From contig JAIOQL010000159.1 of NCBI GenBank assembly GCA_021413405.1, forward strand, positions 1-6,084: a stretch of 6,084 nucleotides of DNA, read 5' to 3'. Every line of letters starts with the position of its first letter. Position 1 is the first letter of the stretch. Positions 1 through 5,682 of the stretch are shown one piece after another. Made by a program: the position numbers and the translations under genes. Under the pieces are notes generated by a model. It saw only the letters and a list, made by a program, of their open reading frames with translations. It did no database searches and was not told the DNA's origin. The stretch is from Leptospira sp. Lineage in GTDB: Bacteria > Spirochaetota > Leptospiria > Leptospirales > Leptospiraceae.

Positions 1-1
1 T

Positions 2-544
2 AAATCTGCAAAAGTGATTGTAGAGGAATTATATTCTCTCATAAAGGATTTTGCAGACGGTTCGGAACAGTTTGATGATTTTACAGTGTTGCTTATGAAA
101 TTCAACGACGATTATCAGTTTACAAAAACGTTTTATGCAGAGAACAGGGAAATCCCGAAATTCCGGGACTTTGTTTTTGATACAATCCGTGTCAAGGAAC
201 TAGACGAGTTCCTGATGGATGACATCCTTCTTTCGTGTGACGAGGCAGCTACAAATATAGTAATGCATTCCTACAAAGATTCAAATGCTATCAGTCCTAC
301 TTTCGATTGTTCGATTAATTTTACCAGCACCGGTATCCAAATCCTGATATCAGATAGAGGATCTGTTTTTGACAGATCTCTTGTAAAAAATCCTTCCGTG
401 GATGCAAACATGAAGGGTGAAAGAAAGGGAGGCTTTGGCGTTTTCCTTATGGAAAAATTAATGGATAAAGTGACCTATTCCTGGAAGGATGGCATTAATT
501 ATGTATTATTGGAAAAAGAATTTACTCTTTCCATTGATGCTTAA
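2..544 (+). CDS. SpoIIE-type PP2C phosphatase / RsbW-like HATPase fusion, 3' part (5' truncated)
   Basis: The frame is open to the left edge of the window. The GTG at 14 is not a real start, because it lies inside a conserved domain. The first ~30 residues match the end of a SpoIIE/RsbU PP2C-type phosphatase: the metal-binding Asp-Asp pair at 74-79 is followed by Phe-Thr and a hydrophobic strand (DDFTVLLMKF). After a short linker comes a GHKL ATPase of the anti-sigma kinase type. Its N-box has Glu at 242, Asn at 254 and His near 266; a DRGSVFD G1 box starts at 353; a GGFG G2 box starts at 428. By family knowledge, the ATPase half phosphorylates a STAS protein on Ser and the PP2C half removes the phosphate. 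The STAS gene lies 12 nt downstream. Pseudomonas HsbR has the same order behind a receiver domain. Any sensor or receiver domain here would lie upstream of the window. The fusion is confident; the target sigma factor or effector is unknown. Confidence 0.88.
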   Translation, partial: KSAKVIVEELYSLIKDFADGSEQFDDFTVLLMKFNDDYQFTKTFYAENREIPKFRDFVFDTIRVKELDEFLMDDILLSCDEAATNIVMHSYKDSNAISPTFDCSINFTSTGIQILISDRGSVFDRSLVKNPSVDANMKGERKGGFGVFLMEKLMDKVTYSWKDGINYVLLEKEFTLSIDA

Positions 545-556
545 TCTTAACAACCA

Positions 557-892
557 ATGGAACTGAAATTTGAAACAAAGGAAAATGTTGCGATAATACA
601 TTTTGCAGGAAGAATGGATGTACATTTTGTCAACCGGGTGGAAGAAGAATTTAATTCGATTATTTCCGGACTCAACAATAAAGTACTGATAATCAATTTA
701 GAAAAGGTTGATTATATTTCATCTTCCGCGCTCCGCATCTTTGTTACAACCCTTAAGGTCTGCGACGAAAAAGACATCACTTTAAAGCTATCTTCTCTCA
801 GACCGGCTGTAGTAAAGATTTTTGATCTTGTTGAAATGACATCATTGTTCCATATTTATAATTCTCTTCCCGAAGCTCTTGCTCAAAAATAA
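557..892 (+). CDS. STAS-domain anti-anti-sigma factor (SpoIIAA/RsbV/HsbA type)
   Basis: This 111-residue protein is a single STAS domain of the usual SpoIIAA/RsbV length. The N-terminal strands carry the family Gly-Arg-hydrophobic-Asp turn (AGRMD, residues 17-21). The phosphoacceptor loop reads VDYISSSALR at residues 51-60. By alignment to RsbV (YMDSTGLG), the acceptor is Ser56 or Ser57, followed by Ala58-Leu59 in place of the usual Gly-Leu. Unphosphorylated STAS proteins typically bind an anti-sigma kinase or another effector, and phosphorylation releases them. The partner is probably the phosphatase/kinase fusion encoded 12 nt upstream, in the same operon. The ATG is preceded by no recognisable Shine-Dalgarno (TCTTAACAACCA), so translation may depend on coupling to the upstream gene. 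The protein is soluble and cytoplasmic, with no signal or membrane segment. Domain identity is firm. Whether it controls a sigma factor, a diguanylate cyclase or something else cannot be seen. Confidence 0.9.
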   Translation: MELKFETKENVAIIHFAGRMDVHFVNRVEEEFNSIISGLNNKVLIINLEKVDYISSSALRIFVTTLKVCDEKDITLKLSSLRPAVVKIFDLVEMTSLFHIYNSLPEALAQK

Positions 893-940
893 CTTTTCTT
901 TTATCCTTTCCCTGTAAATCTGGTGATAGTTTTTTTTTAA

Positions 941-947
941 AAGAGAG
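941..947 (+). promoter_or_regulatory. Ribosome binding site of the carboxyltransferase gene
   Basis: AAGAGAG lies 6 nt before the ATG at 954, a normal Shine-Dalgarno spacing. It follows a run of nine T at 930-938. This supports the chosen start. The preceding 61-nt gap shows no convincing terminator, so read-through from the STAS gene is possible. Confidence 0.6.
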
Positions 948-953
948 CTAACG

Positions 954-2621
954 ATGGAAAGTAAATCCTTCTCCCTGGAAAACCCTTTTTCCGAAACCGA
1001 CCTGACTGTTCAGACCGATTCAAAAAAAACGGCTAAAACCGGAATTTATGACAATGTCCTCGAAATGGGTCAGGAACTGCTTGAAAAGCCATCGTTGGGT
1101 GGTGGTACAGACCGGATTCTTGTCCAGCATTCCAAAAACAGAATGACCGTTTGGGAAAGGATCCGGGTGCTCACAGATTCCGAACCGAACATATTTTATC
1201 AGAACTGGGGACCCGGACTTGACGGTGCTTCCATTGTCACCGGTGTACTTTCCATCAAAGGAAGAGATGTTGCTGTTTATGGTCATGATTTCACCCTGCG
1301 TGCGGGTTCAATGGATGCGACAAATGGGAGTAAACTTGCCAGGTTAATTTATATGGCAGGTGAACACGGGATTCCACTCATTGGAATGAATGATTCTGCC
1401 GGTGCATATGTTCCGGCAGGAGTGGGTGGGCTTGACGGATACAGTGAAGCATTCTGTGCACTCAGAAAAATCTCAGGAGTTGTTCCAAGCATTATGCTTA
1501 TGTTTGGTTTCAATGCTGGGGGAGGTTCCTATCTCCCACGGCAGGGATCTTTCATGATCCAATGTGAAGATACATTTTTTGGATTAACCGGTCCTGGAGT
1601 CGTGAAATCTGTTCTGGGTGAGGACATTTCCGCGGATGATCTCGGTGGCCCCAAAGTCCACGGGCAAAGCGGTGTTGTAGATATCATTACACCGGATGAA
1701 CTGGGATCTCTCAGAACGGCACTCCGGCTTTTGTCTTATCTTCCGGATAATAATTATACAAATCCGCCTTACCATGCCACATCAGATCCGATCGACCGTT
1801 ATACATTTGATGAAGATATTCTATTCCGTAAAACTTTCAATTCACCTACAGGGTTCAATACACCATTTGACATCACTCTATATCTGCAGCAGATTTGTGA
1901 TCATGGGGCCTATTTTGAAGTGCAAGGACAAAGAGCCCGGAATATAGTCACTGCATTTGGCAGGATTGGAGGACAGGTTGTCGCGTTCCTCGCAAATAAT
2001 TCGGCGGTGAGTTCCGGGCAGATTGATATTGCAGCAGCCAGAAAGGGTGCAAGATTTGTCAGGTTCGCAAATCTCTATAACATACCAATGATATTCCTCG
2101 AAGATACAACCGGATTTCTTCCGGGTAGAGAACAGGAGGCTGGTGGAATAGTGCTCGAAGGAAGAAAACTTCTCGATGCAATTATCGATCTCCGGGTTCC
2201 GAGAATGACATTGATTATCCGGAATGCATTCGGAGGTGCCTATGCATCATTTAATTCCTATTTTGTTGGGGCTAACATTGTATTTACTTTGCCGACTGCA
2301 CGGATAGCAGTTATGGGTCCTGCCGGAAAAGAATACGTATACAAGGACGAAATTACCGCAATCAACAAGGAATATGCGGCAAATATCAAGAAAGGTGCTG
2401 AAGAATCTGAAGCGAAAAGAATTCGCGATACAAAACTAGCTGAACTTTCTACACGTTACGAAAAAGATCTGATGAACCCTAAGGAAGCACTTTCTCTTGG
2501 TTCAGTCTCAAGCATCATCATGCCTGGTCATACAAGAAAGGTTTTGGGAAAAAATCTTCAGTATCTGATAAATCATTATAAACCGGCTCCATTATCCGGA
2601 GTTCAGAGGGAATTTGAGTAA
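954..2621 (+). CDS. Acyl-CoA carboxylase carboxyltransferase subunit (PccB-like, single chain)
   Basis: This 555-residue protein moves CO2 from carboxybiotin to an acyl-CoA such as acetyl- or propionyl-CoA. It has the two crotonase-fold halves of PccB/AccD5-type proteins. The N-half (about 55-265) carries NRMTVWERIRVL, the DSAGAYVPAGV motif, a Gly-Gly-Gly oxyanion loop at 189-191 and LGGPKVHGQSGVVD near 230-243. The C-half (about 325-540) carries FGRIGGQVVAFLANN, EDTTGFLPG at 383-391, GGAY at 427-430, PTARIAVMGP, and the terminal NPKEALSLGSV...R and GVQREFE motifs. The four-Cys zinc ribbon of the split bacterial AccD is absent, so this is the fused AccD-AccA type. Residue 431 is Ala where Streptomyces PccB has the specificity Asp422, so the substrate is open. 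A ~50-residue N-terminal tail precedes the domain, within the range for the family. A good Shine-Dalgarno supports the ATG. The biotin carboxylase/carrier gene starts 3 nt after the stop, so both halves of the enzyme are co-expressed. Confidence 0.93.
   Translation: MESKSFSLENPFSETDLTVQTDSKKTAKTGIYDNVLEMGQELLEKPSLGGGTDRILVQHSKNRMTVWERIRVLTDSEPNIFYQNWGPGLDGASIVTGVLSIKGRDVAVYGHDFTLRAGSMDATNGSKLARLIYMAGEHGIPLIGMNDSAGAYVPAGVGGLDGYSEAFCALRKISGVVPSIMLMFGFNAGGGSYLPRQGSFMIQCEDTFFGLTGPGVVKSVLGEDISADDLGGPKVHGQSGVVDIITPDELGSLRTALRLLSYLPDNNYTNPPYHATSDPIDRYTFDEDILFRKTFNSPTGFNTPFDITLYLQQICDHGAYFEVQGQRARNIVTAFGRIGGQVVAFLANNSAVSSGQIDIAAARKGARFVRFANLYNIPMIFLEDTTGFLPGREQEAGGIVLEGRKLLDAIIDLRVPRMTLIIRNAFGGAYASFNSYFVGANIVFTLPTARIAVMGPAGKEYVYKDEITAINKEYAANIKKGAEESEAKRIRDTKLAELSTRYEKDLMNPKEALSLGSVSSIIMPGHTRKVLGKNLQYLINHYKPAPLSGVQREFE
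2605..2611 (+). promoter_or_regulatory. Possible ribosome binding site of the biotin carboxylase gene
   Basis: AGAGGGA lies inside the last codons of the carboxyltransferase gene, 13 nt before the ATG at 2625. The motif is good but the spacing is long. The 3-nt gap between the genes suggests translational coupling as well. Confidence 0.4.
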
Positions 2622-2624
2622 TCC

Positions 2625-5378
2625 ATGATAGATAACAACAATCACAAAATAAAGTTTCAGGAATCCAAATCGAACTGGATAAGTTCATTCAGTCTCGAAA
2701 CAATAAAATGCCTCATAGTTTGTCGTGGTCCTGTCCGCAAAGAAGCGATGGACGTTTTTGATGAAATCGGGATCAGGGAATATGGAATTCTCCTTTCCGA
2801 AAAGGATAGCATAGTTTATCCAATGGCTTATGCACCGGAACTCAGGAAATTCCGTTTCCAGGAAAATATTCACCGGGTTCCGGATTATATGGGTGCCGGA
2901 AAAGAGGAAAAAGTTGCCCGGATAGAGCAAATTATGGGAATTGCGAAAGATAACGGTTACACACATATTTTCGCAGGCTATGGATTCATGGCTGAAGATG
3001 CAGAATTTATCGAAGCAATAGAGAAATCAGGACTCACTTTTATGGGACCTTCTTCGTATGTTGCAAAACAGGCAGGAGCAAAAGATGAAGCGAAAAAGCT
3101 GGCCAGAAAACTGGGAGTTTCCGTTACTCCGGGTGTAGATAATATATCTTCCCTCGCACTTTTGCGAAAACATCCTGATCAGGCAGCTCTCAGCAAACTG
3201 GCAAAGGACAATAAACTTGTTTTTAATTTCGATAGCAAGAGGACATTGGAGGACAATGCGGAAGACCTTCTCCAGCTTTCCTATGGAGCAACAATTGATA
3301 TCATTTCTATCCAGGATTTGCAGGTGGAAGCGGAAATCAGATCAGAAGAGATCTGGAAAAAATTTTCAGGAAACCGGATCAGATACAAATACATAGGTGG
3401 TGGTGGTGGAAAAGGGCAAAGGGTCGTTGGAAAGGTTTCCGAAGTTAAGGATGCGGTTATGGAAATTCTCGCAGAATCCAAAGTCACCGGAACCGGTTCC
3501 AACAGGAATTTCCTGATTGAACTGAATATTGAAAACACAAGACATAATGAGATCCAGCTCATTGGAAACGGTGAATGGAGTCTTGCGTTAGGCGGAAGAG
3601 ATTGCTCACTCCAGATGCATGAACAAAAACTTCTCGAGATTTCCTTTACGAAAGAACTCATGGAAAAGGAAATTTCCGAAACAAGCAACAAGAATCGCGC
3701 AGAAATTCTGAAAGCAGATCTGAAAGTGCTTCTTGAAATGGAAGAGCAATCGGAAAGGTTCGGTTCCGCGGTAAAGCTGAACAGTGTCTCAACCTTTGAG
3801 TCGATTGTAGAAGGCACAAACCATTTTTTCATGGAAATGAATACCAGGATACAAGTGGAGCACCGTGTAACGGAAATGGCTTACAAATTAAAATTTGTAA
3901 ATCCTGAGAATAAAAATGAATTTTTTATAGTCGAAAGCCTGATCGAAGCAATGGCTCTGATTTCCCTCTATGGCAAAAAAGTACCGAAACCGGAAAGAAT
4001 TGTACGGCACATTTCCGGTGGAGAAGTGCGGGTCAATGCAACAAATCATAGTCTTCAGCCTCATGCCGGTGGCCTGATCCAAAACTGGTCACCTCCATCC
4101 CAGAATGAAATTCGTGATGATCAGGGAATTGGAGTACGGAATCCGGACACTGGAATTTTCATTCATTACAGGCTTGCCGGGGCTTATGATTCTAACATCG
4201 CGCTGATTGTGAGCCACGGAGATTCCAGGAAAGAAAATCTGGAGAGGTTAGGCGATATACTCAGGAAAACAGAACTTCGGGGAAATGATCTGCAGACAAA
4301 TATCCCGGTTCATTATGGACTGATTAACTGGATATTGGGAAAAGACGTCATGTTCAAGCCTTCTACAAGGTTTATGATGTCGTACCTAGCCGCAGTCGGA
4401 TCAGTTGAATCCAAAATAAAAGATATAGATCTTGAAATTGCCTGGAAAGAGACGATCGCAAAGGTATTCAAAGAAAGCCCGGATGCAAAAAAAATACTGG
4501 GTAACAAACTCACACTCATAATCCGCCCGCTTGAAAGATTGTTTCAATCTCCCCATGTGCTTGCAGGGTTCATGGGTTTTCACAATGATTTTTCCTGGAA
4601 GATTGTTTCCGGAAAACCAGTTTGGATAAGAAACCCGATCGATGTCATAAATGATTTATATTTTTATCTGAATCTTGAGGATAACCCGGTTAAGCCCTCT
4701 TCAGAAAAAATCTGGAATCATGACAAATTAATCCTGGACAATGCAATAGACTTCTACTCGAGTCTGGAACGGATGACGGGATTGTCAGAGAACTTTCAAT
4801 TCTGGGATTCAGCAATCGGTTCCGGCAAGAATCCGTCACCGGGCAAAATTAACAGTGCACTCTGGGAGAAAGTCAAAGCCTCGCATAACGGATTTCAGGT
4901 CGGTCTCGAATTGCTATTGCTCATTCCAAAAATAGGAATAATATCAAATTTCTTCGCACTCGGCTGCGATGAAAACCTGAATGCAATTATTCCTGATGAA
5001 TTTCTGATTCCCGAAAAAAGGGACGCACTGATAAAATTTCTTGCTTCTCCACCAAAGGCAAAATCAGACGAAATTGTTGCCCCGATGGGCGGGATGTTCT
5101 ATTCCAAAGAAGCACCGAATCTTCCAACCCTGGTTCAGGAAGGGGATCATTTCAACGCCGGGCAACCGCTTTTCATCATTGAAGTTATGAAAATGTTCAA
5201 TAAAATTTCCGCTCCATTTAGCGGGACGATTGTGAAAAGCCTGATTCAGGATTCTGATGGAAAAATCGTCATGAAAGGACAGACTTTATTTAAAGTTAAA
5301 CCGGACGAATTTGTGAAAGAAGAAACTGCTGAAGAGATTTTTGACCGGAAGAAAAAGTTTACCCTGGGTCTTTTGTAG
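2625..5378 (+). CDS. Biotin carboxylase / biotin carboxyl carrier fusion (divergent acyl-CoA carboxylase alpha subunit)
   Basis: This 917-residue protein should carboxylate its own biotin using ATP and bicarbonate, then pass the carboxyl to the upstream carboxyltransferase. The biotin carboxylase domain spans about 27-570. It shows CRGPVRKEA, GYGFMAEDA (118-126), FMGP, Lys153, Lys255 before GGGGGKG (258-264), TRHNEIQ (His307), GRDCSLQ, Glu392, EMNTRIQVEH (404-413; Glu404, Asn406, Arg408) and Arg469. These correspond to E. coli AccC Lys116, Lys159, His209, Glu276, Glu288, Asn290, Arg292 and Arg338 (recalled alignment). E. coli RRHQK is replaced by MHEQK at 331-335. A ~60-residue insertion precedes Lys255. 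Residues 571-812 are unrecognised. The C-terminus (about 815-892) is an AccB-like biotinyl domain with APMGGMFY, a thumb-like segment and EVMKM, biotin on Lys856, then a 25-residue charged tail. No signal peptide or membrane segment is evident. Domain calls are firm; the substrate and the role of the middle region are not. Confidence 0.92.
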   Translation: MIDNNNHKIKFQESKSNWISSFSLETIKCLIVCRGPVRKEAMDVFDEIGIREYGILLSEKDSIVYPMAYAPELRKFRFQENIHRVPDYMGAGKEEKVARIEQIMGIAKDNGYTHIFAGYGFMAEDAEFIEAIEKSGLTFMGPSSYVAKQAGAKDEAKKLARKLGVSVTPGVDNISSLALLRKHPDQAALSKLAKDNKLVFNFDSKRTLEDNAEDLLQLSYGATIDIISIQDLQVEAEIRSEEIWKKFSGNRIRYKYIGGGGGKGQRVVGKVSEVKDAVMEILAESKVTGTGSNRNFLIELNIENTRHNEIQLIGNGEWSLALGGRDCSLQMHEQKLLEISFTKELMEKEISETSNKNRAEILKADLKVLLEMEEQSERFGSAVKLNSVSTFESIVEGTNHFFMEMNTRIQVEHRVTEMAYKLKFVNPENKNEFFIVESLIEAMALISLYGKKVPKPERIVRHISGGEVRVNATNHSLQPHAGGLIQNWSPPSQNEIRDDQGIGVRNPDTGIFIHYRLAGAYDSNIALIVSHGDSRKENLERLGDILRKTELRGNDLQTNIPVHYGLINWILGKDVMFKPSTRFMMSYLAAVGSVESKIKDIDLEIAWKETIAKVFKESPDAKKILGNKLTLIIRPLERLFQSPHVLAGFMGFHNDFSWKIVSGKPVWIRNPIDVINDLYFYLNLEDNPVKPSSEKIWNHDKLILDNAIDFYSSLERMTGLSENFQFWDSAIGSGKNPSPGKINSALWEKVKASHNGFQVGLELLLLIPKIGIISNFFALGCDENLNAIIPDEFLIPEKRDALIKFLASPPKAKSDEIVAPMGGMFYSKEAPNLPTLVQEGDHFNAGQPLFIIEVMKMFNKISAPFSGTIVKSLIQDSDGKIVMKGQTLFKVKPDEFVKEETAEEIFDRKKKFTLGLL

Positions 5379-5393
5379 TGGTTTTGATTGTTG

Positions 5394-5479
5394 TTGCATC
5401 GATATTGGTGAGGCTGTGTTAAACGAAGTTTGGGCCCGATGCGGTAAAAATTTTATTTTTTAAAAACTTCTGCCAAACT
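5394..5479 (+). terminator. Terminator-like overlapping hairpins after the carboxylase operon
   Basis: GCATCG at 5396-5401 pairs with CGATGC at 5437-5442, and two outer T-G pairs extend the stem. An AT tract with four then six T follows (5451-5461). A competing stem pairs AGTTTGG (5427-5433) with CCAAACT (5473-5479). It encloses a small TAAAAA/TTTTTA hairpin at 5445-5462. The location 15-100 nt after the last carboxylase stop suits a terminator. The first loop is long (35 nt) and the stems are modest, so the intrinsic terminator call is tentative. Confidence 0.35.
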
Positions 5480-5515
5480 AATTGTCGGAACTATTAATTT
5501 TTGGTTTGTATGACT

Positions 5516-5555
5516 TTGTCGTGAACTCGACCATAGTGGGTTGAGCGAGCCACAA
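5516..5555 (+). repeat. Imperfect inverted repeat / RNA hairpin in the intergenic region
   Basis: CTCGACC (5526-5532) pairs with GGTTGAG (5539-5545) over 7 bp with one G-U and a 6-nt loop. A symmetric GAA/CGA internal loop separates it from an outer stem in which TTGT (5516-5519) pairs with ACAA (5552-5555), plus two pairs beyond a C-C mismatch. No U tract follows directly, so it does not look like a simple terminator. The G-U pair favours a + strand RNA. Function unknown. Confidence 0.45.
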
Positions 5556-5584
5556 TGACTACGTGAGTGAATAAGCAATAAAAT
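5555..5584 (+). promoter_or_regulatory. Weak sigma70-like promoter candidate for the exported-protein gene
   Basis: ATGACT (5555-5560, 4/6 to TTGACA) and TAAAAT (5579-5584, 5/6 to TATAAT) are separated by 18 bp. Transcription would start near 5591 and leave a leader of about 90 nt before the ATG at 5683. The region is AT-rich, so chance matches are likely. This is a pattern match only. Confidence 0.22.
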
Positions 5585-5655
5585 AATCGTTCAATTGATA
5601 AAGGTTGGTCTACGCTTTTCTTTCAAAACGATCATTGAGCTTGTGACGCTTTAGG

Positions 5656-5667
5656 GGACACTTGTCC
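5656..5667. repeat. Short palindrome GGACA-CT-TGTCC upstream of the last gene
   Basis: Two perfect 5-bp arms are separated by 2 nt. The centre lies about 21 nt before the start codon and just before the Shine-Dalgarno. It could be an operator or a leader hairpin. A 5-bp arm palindrome can also arise by chance. Confidence 0.3.
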
Positions 5668-5671
5668 ATAC

Positions 5672-5676
5672 AGGGA
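5672..5676 (+). promoter_or_regulatory. Ribosome binding site of the exported-protein gene
   Basis: AGGGA lies 6 nt before the ATG at 5683. The in-frame stop TGA at 5644-5646 limits upstream extension, and this ATG is the first in the frame, so the start is well supported. Confidence 0.65.
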
Positions 5677-5682
5677 TTGTCG

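Larger units (their letters stand above)
5379..5682. other. 304-bp non-coding region between the carboxylase operon and the exported-protein gene
   Basis: All frames on the + strand are broken by stops and no coding motif is visible. The region holds terminator-like inverted repeats in its first 100 nt, an imperfect hairpin at 5516-5555, a weak promoter candidate at 5555-5584 and a short palindrome at 5656-5667. The middle segment (about 5539-5576) has a GAGCGAG...GTGAGTGAATAAGC texture that resembles a dispersed intergenic repeat, but only one copy is in the window. I see no tRNA, rRNA or known riboswitch. Confidence 0.7.

Noticed and set aside
14..544. GTG at 14 as the start of a stand-alone anti-sigma kinase
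   Set aside because: The frame is open to the window edge, and the first ~30 residues are the conserved end of a PP2C phosphatase domain. A start here would cut that domain, so the gene begins upstream.
879..907. TTGCTC-N17-TATCCT as a promoter for the carboxylase operon
   Set aside because: Only 3/6 and 4/6 matches to the consensus, and it overlaps the end of the STAS gene. Too weak to list.
920..940. T9 run at 930-938 as a terminator after the STAS gene
   Set aside because: I could find no stable GC-rich hairpin directly before the T run.
954..2621. Methylmalonyl-CoA or oxaloacetate decarboxylase alpha/carboxyltransferase as an alternative identity
   Set aside because: The adjoining gene encodes an ATP-grasp biotin carboxylase with most catalytic residues, which points to an ATP-driven carboxylase. 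No membrane decarboxylase subunit is nearby.
3281..3832. 183-codon open frame on the minus strand inside the biotin carboxylase gene
   Set aside because: It is antisense to a well-conserved ATP-grasp domain, is rich in Ser/Phe as expected for reversed Lys/Glu-rich sequence, and has no supporting start signal.
5651..5680. GGGGACACTTGTCC as the end of an insertion sequence
   Set aside because: GGGACA-like tips occur in some IS ends, but there is no matching inverted copy, target duplication or transposase fragment in the window.
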